NCBI GenBank assembly: GCA_003482695.1
Contig: DMYC01000403.1
Span: forward strand, 1-5,107
Reading direction: 5' to 3'
DNA: 5,107 nucleotides
From: Clostridiales bacterium UBA8960
GTDB lineage: Bacteria; Bacillota; Clostridia; Peptostreptococcales; Acidaminobacteraceae
Shown: positions 1 to 5,107 of the stretch, piece by piece
Numbering within the stretch: the first letter of the stretch is position 1
Layout of the letters: each line of letters begins with the position of its first letter
The notes under the pieces: model-generated
Database searches by the model: none
What the model saw: the letters and a program-made list of their open reading frames with translations, nothing else
What the model was told of the DNA's origin: nothing
Made by a program: the position numbers and the translations under genes

Positions 1-780
1 ATCGATTCGATCACTTTACCTGAGTATGGCTCGGGCACTTTTGTCCCAGTTGAAGCGGGCAAGTATCGCGTGATCGAGGTGGGCTTGCCAAGCCACTTTA
101 GACAAGTGACAGTCGGAGACGAGGATAGCCTTGTCAAAGAATTTGAGTTCGGCGAAAATGGATGGGAAGCAATTTTGTTAAGATTTTACAATCAGCGGCT
201 TTACGACATCATCGTCAATAAGGAAATTACTGGCGGTGGTCCAAATTCAACATTCACATTCAACCTTTATGATGCAGAAACCGACGCATTGGTGGATCAG
301 ATCACCATTATCGGCACAGGGACCAAAGCATTTAAACCAGTGCCTTCCGGTGAATACTATGTGCGTGAGTTGACCCCTCCAAGTGGATATACTCTGGTTG
401 GTGACAATGACCTTGCCGCCTCAGTCCACAGCGAACAATACGAAGACGAGGTCGATTTCACAAACCGTTACACCACGACTGAAACCACTGAAACCACTGA
501 AACCACCACTGTGACCACTGAAGAAACCACTGAGACCACCACTGTGACAACTGAAGTCACTACAGAGACCACTGAAGAGACCACTGAAATAATCACCACA
601 GAACCAGTGCCACTCAATTTGGACATCATTTACGATGAGCCTGAAGTTGAGGAGTTGACCGAGGAAGAAACACCGCTTGGTGCGGGTTTACCACAGACTG
701 GACAGCTTCCTGCGGCACTGTTCTATGGCTTTGGCGGCTTAATTTCAGCAGCTGGTGTGTATATTAAGAAACGCAGATGA
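1..780 (+). CDS. LPXTG-anchored surface protein with Cna-B/SpaA-like domains, 5' truncated
   Basis: This is the C-terminal 259 residues of a cell-wall protein. The frame is open from base 1, so the GTG at 70 is internal rather than a start. Residues 1 to about 67 are the back half of a Cna-B/SpaA-like beta-sandwich (VPVEAGKYRVIEV, ending FYNQR). Residues about 68-157 form a complete second domain. Its Lys74 (VNKEI), Glu123 (YVRELTPPSGY) and Asn155 (DFTNRY) sit where the Lys-Asn isopeptide bond and its catalytic acid lie in this family, so a self-crosslinked domain is inferred. Residues 158-201 are a Thr/Glu stalk, followed by an acidic stretch, the sortase motif LPQTG at 230-234, a hydrophobic helix at about 237-255 and a KKRR tail. 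Sortase would cleave between Thr and Gly and link the protein to peptidoglycan. Adhesin or pilin-like roles are typical of the architecture, but the ligand cannot be told. It ends in TGA and converges on the minus-strand genes. Confidence 0.9.
   Translation: MDSITLPEYGSGTFVPVEAGKYRVIEVGLPSHFRQVTVGDEDSLVKEFEFGENGWEAILLRFYNQRLYDIIVNKEITGGGPNSTFTFNLYDAETDALVDQITIIGTGTKAFKPVPSGEYYVRELTPPSGYTLVGDNDLAASVHSEQYEDEVDFTNRYTTTETTETTETTTVTTEETTETTTVTTEVTTETTEETTEIITTEPVPLNLDIIYDEPEVEELTEEETPLGAGLPQTGQLPAALFYGFGGLISAAGVYIKKRR
472..603 (+). repeat. Thr/Glu-rich stalk repeat inside the LPXTG gene
   Basis: The coding sequence is built from Glu-Thr-Thr codon triplets. The unit ETTETTTVTTE occurs twice in tandem, encoded at 490-522 and 523-555. 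The two 33-base copies differ at only two bases, both synonymous (GAA/GAG and ACC/ACA). Shorter 9-base units (GAAACCACT) flank them. Such Thr-rich spacers usually hold the adhesive domains away from the wall and may be glycosylated; that role is inferred. Copy number is likely to vary between strains. Confidence 0.85.
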
Positions 781-833
781 AAATAGTTGAGTTTATCTTG
801 TTATCTCGCCAATAACGATGGACTAAAATCAAA

Positions 834-864
834 AATGATCAGGGGGTCGAACCCCCTGATCATT
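834..864 (-). terminator. Short-form palindromic repeat, probable terminator of the acyltransferase operon
   Basis: This is a perfect inverted repeat with 14-bp arms (834-847 and 851-864) and a 3-base loop. It contains a G5/C5 core flanked by TGATCA. It lies 23 bases past the stop codon of the minus-strand membrane protein. Read on that strand, the stem runs into TTTTTGATTTT, so it fits an intrinsic terminator. On the + strand the following bases (cctttgctcg) are not T-rich, so termination of the LPXTG gene is less certain. The 31 bases match the centre of the palindrome at 5047-5107 at 30 positions, so this is also a member of a repeat family. Confidence 0.7.
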
Positions 865-887
865 CCTTTGCTCGGAAATTTATGAAC

Positions 888-1592
888 CTACACATGAAAA
901 CGCCTAATTAACTCACTCTTCACCGTTTTATCTCCAAAAATCACGGTTCCAACCAAAATCACAGCCGAAATCACGATACATACGATACTCGCAAGCGGCC
1001 TAGTCACAACATCGAAAACGATGAGTGCAATCGGCACAAAACCAATCACCGTCATAGCGAGTTGATAAAATACGAACTCCCGCCAAACCATACGATTGAT
1101 CATCATCAATATAAAAATGGCTACATTTGAAAGGGTCAAAATCTGGGGCACCACATAGTTCACCGACCACCCTTCAAACACCGTAAATTGATCCACCAAA
1201 ACGATAAAGACCGAGGCTGAAATCGCCTGAACGAAGATTTTTGAACCGATATGGACATTCGTCCGAATCGCATGATAAATCAATGTCCAGCCGTATAAAA
1301 CAGCCGCTATGGAAATTATCGACCAAGTAACATCAGAATCAATCAAAATATCCATCGCAATCGATGCGCCAATAATCAGTACAGCCAAAAAAGCATAAAT
1401 TCGCTTTACAAAACTATAGCTGCTTTTGCTGATGACCACATCCGGATACCGATCCTCATCCATAAGTGCCAACTGTGCACTTAAATCTTCAAATCCCTTT
1501 GAATCTGGAAGATCCACCAAAATCGCCTCACAAAGTGGGCATCTACCCACCACATCCAAACTTGCAACCTTACAACTCTTACAATATTTCAT
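888..1592 (-). CDS. Zinc-ribbon membrane protein, six predicted TM helices (DUF6320-like)
   Basis: This is a 234-residue integral membrane protein of unknown function. The N-terminus is a four-cysteine zinc ribbon: Cys4 and Cys7 (YCKSC), then Cys18 and Cys21 (RCPLC), a CX2C-X10-CX2C layout. A polar, probably cytosolic linker of about 40 residues follows. Six hydrophobic segments come next, at about 64-84, 88-109, 115-135, 145-166, 171-194 and 199-219, and the tail is short and basic. I chose the ATG at 1592 because GGAG lies 6 bases upstream of it and the zinc ribbon begins at once; an ATG at 1604 would add only MELF and has a weaker site. The start overlaps the end of the acyltransferase gene by 14 bases, which implies translational coupling and a shared task. 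The layout and partner recall the family I remember as DUF6320, found next to alcohol acetyltransferases in clostridia; that name is from memory. It may anchor or regulate the acyltransferase at the membrane. Confidence 0.8.
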   Translation of the reverse strand: MKYCKSCKVASLDVVGRCPLCEAILVDLPDSKGFEDLSAQLALMDEDRYPDVVISKSSYSFVKRIYAFLAVLIIGASIAMDILIDSDVTWSIISIAAVLYGWTLIYHAIRTNVHIGSKIFVQAISASVFIVLVDQFTVFEGWSVNYVVPQILTLSNVAIFILMMINRMVWREFVFYQLAMTVIGFVPIALIVFDVVTRPLASIVCIVISAVILVGTVIFGDKTVKSELIRRFHV

Positions 1593-2856
1593 AAAAAGCT
1601 CCATTACTTTCTATTGCGACATGTAAACCATCATCGGTCAATTTTTTAAAAAAAGTCTTTTGAATCGACACATCTTCAAGTTGTGAAGTCAACGTCACCA
1701 CAAACTTGTCTCCATAAGCGCAAACGCCACACTTTAGCGGGTCCATTCTCGACGTATTTACCAACACTTCAATATGCGACAGTTTACTCGAATATGGTGC
1801 ATCCACTTCAAATTTACCTACATTTGTTAACGTGCTTGTGTAAGATTGTATCGACTTAATGTGTATAATCCTTACAGCAAGGTTTTTAATCGGAAGCGGA
1901 ATCGCCCGAGTTAATATATTGTTGCGCATCGACACATTTTTTGAAATATACCGCTGCATGTTTTCTTCAGTCACTTGATCTTTGAACTGTTTTTTCACAG
2001 ACATGAGCATCTCATCAAAGGTCAAATCCGGGTTCGTCGTTAACGCTTCAATCGTAATGTGTCCAAAAAAATTCATATTCGTCGTGGATTCGAAAAATTT
2101 ACGCAAATTCACTGGAACCGAGAGGTGTACTGGACGTTTCGACTTGCCCCGGGATATCGCATCTTTATATATCGACCATAAATATACTGTCGTCACATAC
2201 TCTGTCAGCGTCACACCTTTCGACTTTGAATAGGCTGAGAGTTCTGGTAGATTTAAATAGCCATGGATGACACCCATGGTGTTTACCGGTAGAAGTTTTC
2301 CTCTGAGTCGATAGGCTTTAGATAATTTACTCTCATCAAAAGGCACTTTTTTGTAATGCTTTTTGTAGCTGTCCTCGAGCTCGGTGTTGACTTTGATCCG
2401 AGGAGAGTAGTCGGAAAAAACTTCACCTTCAACAAGCTTCAAATAATTGATAATCAATGTTTTTAGAAAATTCAGCGCCCCAGTGCCATCCGCAATTGCG
2501 TGAAAGGCTTCAAGACTAATGCGTCGTTTATAATACACCACTCTGAACAAGTGATGATGTCTGCTTCTCGTGTCAATATAAAAACACGGCCTAAGCGCCT
2601 CCTCTTGCACGAGTGCGCGTTCCTCAGTCGTTTCGAAGTAATACCAGAAAAAACCGCGGCGAATCCTGAAATTGAAATTCCCGAACTGAGGTAAAGTCAC
2701 GTCAAGCGCCTTTTGCAACAACTCTGGATCAACATCCTCATTGAGCTGAACGGCCAATCGATAGACGTTGCTAAATGTTTTATGCGATATAAGTGGAAAT
2801 ACATTTGCCGAGTTATCGAGTCGATGCCAGTTCGACGAATTTGAACGCGCTTTCAT
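1579..2856 (-). CDS. Condensation-fold acyltransferase (alcohol acetyltransferase-like)
   Basis: This is a 425-residue soluble protein of the CoA-dependent acyltransferase/condensation-domain superfamily, which moves an acyl group from CoA or a carrier protein to an alcohol or amine. The active-site motif HHxxxDG appears as F118-HAIADG (His119, Asp123, Gly124). The catalytic second His is kept and the first is Phe. Residues 246-252 (SVPVNLR) and 342-347 (TLTNVG) match the conserved C-terminal-half motifs of the alcohol acetyltransferase and PapA-like branches. No signal peptide or membrane helix is seen, and the length is usual for a single two-lobed domain. A GTG at 2883 would extend the N-terminus by nine residues, but the ATG at 2856 has a GGGGG site 7 bases upstream and is preferred. 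The gene leads a two-gene operon with the zinc-ribbon membrane protein. No carrier protein or synthetase is visible nearby, so a stand-alone transferase acting on a lipid or small alcohol is more likely than a nonribosomal peptide role. The substrate is unknown. Confidence 0.8.
   Translation of the reverse strand: MKARSNSSNWHRLDNSANVFPLISHKTFSNVYRLAVQLNEDVDPELLQKALDVTLPQFGNFNFRIRRGFFWYYFETTEERALVQEEALRPCFYIDTRSRHHHLFRVVYYKRRISLEAFHAIADGTGALNFLKTLIINYLKLVEGEVFSDYSPRIKVNTELEDSYKKHYKKVPFDESKLSKAYRLRGKLLPVNTMGVIHGYLNLPELSAYSKSKGVTLTEYVTTVYLWSIYKDAISRGKSKRPVHLSVPVNLRKFFESTTNMNFFGHITIEALTTNPDLTFDEMLMSVKKQFKDQVTEENMQRYISKNVSMRNNILTRAIPLPIKNLAVRIIHIKSIQSYTSTLTNVGKFEVDAPYSSKLSHIEVLVNTSRMDPLKCGVCAYGDKFVVTLTSQLEDVSIQKTFFKKLTDDGLHVAIESNGAFYEIL
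1599..1602 (-). promoter_or_regulatory. Ribosome binding site deciding the zinc-ribbon protein start
   Basis: GGAG on the minus strand sits 6 bases before the ATG at 1592. It lies inside the final codons of the acyltransferase gene, so the downstream gene is loaded with ribosomes while the upstream one is being finished. Confidence 0.6.
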
Positions 2857-2863
2857 AACGCTA

Positions 2864-2868
2864 CCCCC
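2864..2868 (-). promoter_or_regulatory. Ribosome binding site deciding the acyltransferase start
   Basis: A GGGGG run on the minus strand lies 7 bases before the ATG at 2856. The earlier in-frame GTG at 2883 has no comparable purine run upstream, so translation from 2856 is favoured. Confidence 0.65.
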
Positions 2869-2870
2869 AA

Positions 2871-2907
2871 GTGAAATTATCACAACTTCGTAATATTTCT
2901 AAGTTGT
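2871..2907 (-). promoter_or_regulatory. Inverted repeats in the acyltransferase leader, candidate operator
   Basis: ACAACTT (2882-2888) and AAGTTGT (2901-2907) form perfect 7-bp arms around a 12-base spacer. Next to them is GTGA-N5-TCAC (2871-2883), which partly overlaps the first arm. They lie between the predicted transcription start and the ribosome binding site, where a repressor could act. No regulator gene is in the window, and short AT-rich repeats can arise by chance. Confidence 0.3.
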
Positions 2908-2914
2908 TTGCTCA

Positions 2915-2923
2915 ATTATAACA
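2915..2923 (-). promoter_or_regulatory. Extended -10 promoter of the acyltransferase operon
   Basis: On the minus strand, TGTTATAAT is a consensus extended -10 (TATAAT at 2915-2920, TG at 2922-2923). No good -35 is present. With a 17-base spacer the -35 slot (2938-2943) is TTTTTT, which belongs to the T tract of the terminator of the operon before it. The extended -10 and the A/T-rich upstream DNA may compensate. Transcription would start near 2908, leaving a leader of about 50 bases. Confidence 0.6.
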
Positions 2924-2934
2924 CATTTTATTTC

Positions 2935-2971
2935 AAAAAAAAATTCACGCTGTAAGTTGGCGTGAATTTTT
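2935..2971 (-). terminator. Intrinsic terminator of the transporter-racemase operon
   Basis: A 12-bp perfect stem (2939-2950 with 2960-2971) with a 9-base loop lies just past the racemase stop codon. On the minus strand it runs into a tract of nine T (2935-2943), part of which also pairs in the stem. This is a classic Rho-independent terminator. The other side is also T-rich, so it could work in both directions, although no + strand gene reads into it. Confidence 0.9.
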
Positions 2972-2983
2972 ATTGTTTTGTTA

Positions 2984-3670
2984 TTATTTAATCGCTTCGA
3001 GCGCTTTTTTTGCCAGTATTTCGGTCGGATTGATCACCCGATCGATTAAACCTGCAATTTCGAAAACAAGTGGCAGCTCCGTACAACCGAGAACACAAAC
3101 GCGATCATCCATCGTCAGCATCTGCTTTAGAAACTGTGCATCAAACTTGCGTTCACCTGCCTTATAATCATAAATCATCTTCATGACGATTCGCTGATCG
3201 CGGTCATTCAGTACACTAGTATGAATGCCCCTTTTGCTAAATGCCGTTTGATAGAGTCCCGATTGCAGAGTTCCGTCAGTCCCAAGCAACAGCACCTTAG
3301 TCTGCCCGCTTTCACAAACCACTTTGACAGTTTCCTCGATCATGTTGAGAAATGTGACCGTTTCTTCGCCGAACTTGGCCTTTAAATGCTCAGACATTGC
3401 GCCGTGGAAAAAATGCGCCGTATTGCATGGCATCGCCAGAACTTTCGCACCAAACTGCACCAGTTTCACTGCGGATTCAACAAGTGCCGGTGTGGGATCT
3501 TCGCCCTCACCGAGTATGAACGCCGTGCGATCCGGGATTTTCGAGTTGTTGTCTATAATAATATGCGGAAAGTCCTGATCGCGTCTTCCGTCAGCGAGAC
3601 GGATGATTTTACTGAAAAGGTCTAGGGTTGCCATTGGCCCCATACCACCAATCACACCTAACGTCTTCAT
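2984..3670 (-). CDS. Aspartate/glutamate racemase family protein
   Basis: This 228-residue cytosolic enzyme belongs to the PLP-independent Asp/Glu racemase family, which interconverts L and D amino acids with two cysteines acting as acid and base on opposite faces. Both are present: Cys82 in MPCNTAH and Cys196 in LGCTELP. The N-terminal GVIGGMGPMATLDLF and the mid-protein GTDGTLQSGLYQ are family signatures, and the length is typical for aspartate racemase. The ATG at 3670 begins directly with MKTLGVIGGMGP, the usual N-terminus. The gene starts 3 bases after the transporter stop codon and has no clear ribosome binding site of its own, so it is probably translated by coupling. Pairing with an acidic amino acid carrier supports Asp or Glu as substrate. 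Aspartate racemase (EC 5.1.1.13) is the best guess, and broader-specificity RacX/YgeA-type racemases are the alternative. D-Asp could feed peptidoglycan cross-bridges or catabolism; this is inferred. Confidence 0.88.
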   Translation of the reverse strand: MKTLGVIGGMGPMATLDLFSKIIRLADGRRDQDFPHIIIDNNSKIPDRTAFILGEGEDPTPALVESAVKLVQFGAKVLAMPCNTAHFFHGAMSEHLKAKFGEETVTFLNMIEETVKVVCESGQTKVLLLGTDGTLQSGLYQTAFSKRGIHTSVLNDRDQRIVMKMIYDYKAGERKFDAQFLKQMLTMDDRVCVLGCTELPLVFEIAGLIDRVINPTEILAKKALEAIK

Positions 3671-3673
3671 GAA

Positions 3674-4924
3674 CTATGCCGCTTCTACAGCCATTTCACC
3701 GTTTACGATGGACATGTCGAGTTCGTTTTCTGACGCCGCAACAACCACTGCACAAGATGCGTCTCCGATTACGTTGACAGATGTTCTAGCCATGTCTAAA
3801 ATACGGTCGATGCCTGCGATTAGCACGAGGCCCTCAAGTGGTATGCCAACGGATTGGAGTACCAAAGTCAACATGATAAACCCTGCACCTGGAACCCCAG
3901 CTGTACCAATCGAGCCAAGTGTAGCTGTGGCAACGACCGTCAACATTTGACCCAACGTCAAATCAATGCCGTATACCTGAGCGAGGAACAATGCGCATAC
4001 GCCTTGATATAGCGCGGTGCCGTCCATATTGATTGTCGCACCTAGCGGCAGTACAAATGAAGAGATTTTCTCGGAAACGCCGAGGTTGTCACGTGTATTT
4101 TTGATCGTCACAGGCAATGTGCCAGATGAACTGGTCGTACTGAACGCTGTAATCGCAGCAGGTGCAATCCCTTTGAAAAACGTTATCGGGCTTATTTTAG
4201 CGAACACCTTCACAGCTGTCGAGTACACGAGAACGGCATGAAGCACACACCCGAGGTAGACAGCAAAGATAACCATACTGAGTGGCATAAGTACATCTAA
4301 ACCAAATTGCGTAACCACTGGAACGATGAGACCGAATACACCAATTGGCGCAAACTTCATTATCAGTGCCGTGATTTTATACATAATTTCTGCTAAACTG
4401 TTGAAAAAATTGATAAACGGCTTCGATATTTCATCTGGAAGTGCCGTGCTACCGATGCCAAGGAAGAGCGCAAATACAATAACTTGAAGGATGTTTCCAT
4501 CGACGAGCCCTTTAAGTGGGTTCGCAGGAATCATGTTTAAAAACGTACTGATGATGGAAGGCACTTCAGCTGGATCTTGTGCGGCATCCACAGGTATCAC
4601 GAGGCCTGCGCCTGGTTTTAAGATGGTCGACAATGCAAGACCGATAAGCACCGCAACCGCTGTTGTCACGAGATAGTACCCTAACGTTTTCCCGCCAATT
4701 CTTCCGAGTGCTTTGGGATCCCCAATACTCGCAGCACCAACAATAAGCGATGAAAAAACAAGTGGCACGATGATCATTCTGATCATGTTTAAAAAGAGTG
4801 TGCCTAGCGGCTTTATATACGTGTCTGCCGCCGTCTGATTGCCATTCAGTATCATACCCACAATGATACCAAGTAGTAGACCTAATAAAATCTTAGTGGT
4901 CAACTGCATCTTTTTACCTTTCAT
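3674..4924 (-). CDS. Dicarboxylate/amino acid:cation symporter (DAACS), GltP/GltT-like glutamate/aspartate carrier
   Basis: This is a 416-residue elevator-type carrier that imports acidic amino acids with Na+ or H+. All hallmarks are present in order: the HP1 serine motif SSSGTLP (Ser265-267), TM7 NMDGT (299-303) within PLGATINMDGTALY, the HP2 tip GTAGVPGAG (340-348), and TM8 Asp373, Asp377, Arg380, Thr381, Asn384 and Asp388. Asp377, Arg380, Asn384 and Asp388 line up with GltPh Asp394, Arg397, Asn401 and Asp405. Arg380 is the residue that binds the side-chain carboxylate, so Asp/Glu is favoured over neutral amino acids or C4-dicarboxylates. Hydrophobic helices begin at residue 11. I chose the ATG at 4924, which has a GGGGG site 7 bases upstream. 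The frame stays open upstream to 5098 but that part is hydrophilic and runs into the palindrome, so it is not coding. An internal ATG at codon 6 is also possible. It is the first gene of an operon with the racemase. Confidence 0.93.
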   Translation of the reverse strand: MKGKKMQLTTKILLGLLLGIIVGMILNGNQTAADTYIKPLGTLFLNMIRMIIVPLVFSSLIVGAASIGDPKALGRIGGKTLGYYLVTTAVAVLIGLALSTILKPGAGLVIPVDAAQDPAEVPSIISTFLNMIPANPLKGLVDGNILQVIVFALFLGIGSTALPDEISKPFINFFNSLAEIMYKITALIMKFAPIGVFGLIVPVVTQFGLDVLMPLSMVIFAVYLGCVLHAVLVYSTAVKVFAKISPITFFKGIAPAAITAFSTTSSSGTLPVTIKNTRDNLGVSEKISSFVLPLGATINMDGTALYQGVCALFLAQVYGIDLTLGQMLTVVATATLGSIGTAGVPGAGFIMLTLVLQSVGIPLEGLVLIAGIDRILDMARTSVNVIGDASCAVVVAASENELDMSIVNGEMAVEAA

Positions 4925-4931
4925 TTTGCTT

Positions 4932-4936
4932 CCCCC
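4932..4936 (-). promoter_or_regulatory. Ribosome binding site deciding the transporter start
   Basis: A GGGGG run on the minus strand, within AAAAGGGGGAAG, lies 7 bases before the ATG at 4924. It separates the real start from the open but implausible upstream extension. Confidence 0.7.
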
Positions 4937-4948
4937 TTTTAATTTGTT

Positions 4949-4969
4949 AATAATTCTTAATGAATTATT
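4949..4969 (-). promoter_or_regulatory. Inverted repeat at the transporter promoter, candidate operator
   Basis: AATAATTC (4949-4956) and GAATTATT (4962-4969) are perfect 8-bp arms around a 5-base spacer. The repeat covers the proposed -10 box and start point of the transporter operon, so a bound protein would block transcription. It is AT-rich and chance occurrence is possible. It does not match an ARG box, in which the half-sites face the other way. Confidence 0.35.
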
Positions 4970-4993
4970 CTTATCATAATTCCAGGAGGACAA
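4964..4993 (-). promoter_or_regulatory. Possible sigma-A promoter of the transporter-racemase operon
   Basis: On the minus strand, TTGTCC (4988-4993) and AATAAT (4964-4969) are separated by 18 bases. They match the -35 and -10 consensus at 4 of 6 and 5 of 6 positions. Transcription would start near 4957, about 30 bases before the ATG. An overlapping TATGAT at 4973-4978 is an alternative -10 but has no usable -35. Confidence 0.35.
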
Positions 4994-5046
4994 AAAAGGA
5001 CAGGAAAAGACATTTTGGGTGGATGATTCATGAAAAAAAATCGGAA

Positions 5047-5107
5047 GAGAACAGGGTGCAGAATGATCAGGGGGTCGGACCCCCTGATCATTCTGCACCC
5101 TGTTCTC
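5047..5107. repeat. Long-form perfect palindrome (30-bp arms), candidate REP/MITE-like element
   Basis: The arms 5047-5076 and 5078-5107 are exact reverse complements around a single G at 5077. The palindrome reaches the last base of the window and may continue. Its inner 31 bases (5062-5092) match 834-864 with one difference next to the centre. The inner core GGGGGTC-G-GACCCCC resembles the GGGGTC(A/G)GACCCC hairpins that I recall around REP-associated IS200-like transposases. It lies about 120 bases upstream of the transporter start and has no T run on either visible side, so a terminator role is not shown. Confidence 0.8.

Noticed and set aside
70..72. GTG at 70 as the start of the LPXTG gene
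   Set aside because: The frame is open from base 1 and the upstream residues complete a beta strand of a Cna-B-like domain, so the gene is cut by the window edge.
800..816. Weak hairpin GTTAT/ATAAC after the LPXTG gene as its terminator
   Set aside because: It has only 5 bp, is AT-rich and is not followed by a T run; the stronger palindrome is just downstream.
1593..1604. ATG at 1604 as the start of the zinc-ribbon protein
   Set aside because: It has a poorer ribosome binding site than the ATG at 1592 and adds only four residues before the ribbon.
1579..2856. Nonribosomal peptide synthetase condensation domain
   Set aside because: No adenylation or carrier domain is fused or adjacent, and the motifs and partner fit stand-alone acetyltransferases better.
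3603..3950. + strand open frame of 115 codons across the racemase/transporter junction, and similar smaller ones
   Set aside because: These lie opposite strongly recognisable minus-strand genes and show no family motifs or ribosome binding sites.
4925..5098. N-terminal extension of the transporter frame back to 5098 on the minus strand
   Set aside because: The extra 58 residues are hydrophilic, begin inside the palindrome and precede a well-placed ribosome binding site and the usual start of the family.
5023..5107. Possible + strand gene starts at 5023 or 5030, open to the right edge
   Set aside because: Both run straight through the palindrome and encode low-plausibility peptides. The palindrome lacks stops in several frames, which explains the open reading.

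Overview
The window looks like chromosomal DNA from a low-to-moderate G+C Gram-positive bacterium (Bacillota, probably an anaerobic clostridium-like lineage). The evidence is an LPXTG sortase-anchored surface protein, purine-rich G-run ribosome binding sites, an intrinsic terminator with a long T run, and an acyltransferase/zinc-ribbon membrane protein pair of a kind I associate with clostridia. The species cannot be named from the sequence.

Layout. On the + strand, 1-780 is the 3' end of a cell-wall-anchored protein: the end of one Cna-B/SpaA-like domain, one complete such domain, a Thr/Glu-rich stalk with an 11-residue tandem repeat, LPQTG, a membrane helix and a KKRR tail. Its 5' part lies outside the window. 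It converges on a block of four minus-strand genes. A perfect 14-bp-stem hairpin (834-864) lies between the convergent genes and is the short form of a palindrome that recurs at the right edge of the window (5047-5107).

The minus-strand genes form two probable operons. The first (4924 down to 2984) encodes a sodium-coupled acidic amino acid transporter (DAACS/GltP type), followed after 3 bases by an aspartate/glutamate racemase with both catalytic cysteines. Together they would import Asp or Glu and interconvert L and D forms. The operon ends at a strong intrinsic terminator (2935-2971). The second operon (2856 down to 888) encodes a soluble condensation-fold (alcohol acetyltransferase-like) acyltransferase and, overlapping it by 14 bases, a six-helix membrane protein with an N-terminal four-cysteine zinc ribbon. 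The substrate of this pair is unknown. Its promoter abuts the terminator of the operon before it.

No phage, CRISPR, rRNA or tRNA feature was seen. The most interesting items are the two related perfect palindromes (a candidate dispersed REP/MITE-like family, one copy doubling as a terminator) and the uncharacterised acyltransferase/zinc-ribbon membrane pair. Otherwise the genes are of recognisable families. The two gene-free gaps, 781-887 and 4925-5107, are both under 300 bases and their contents are listed.
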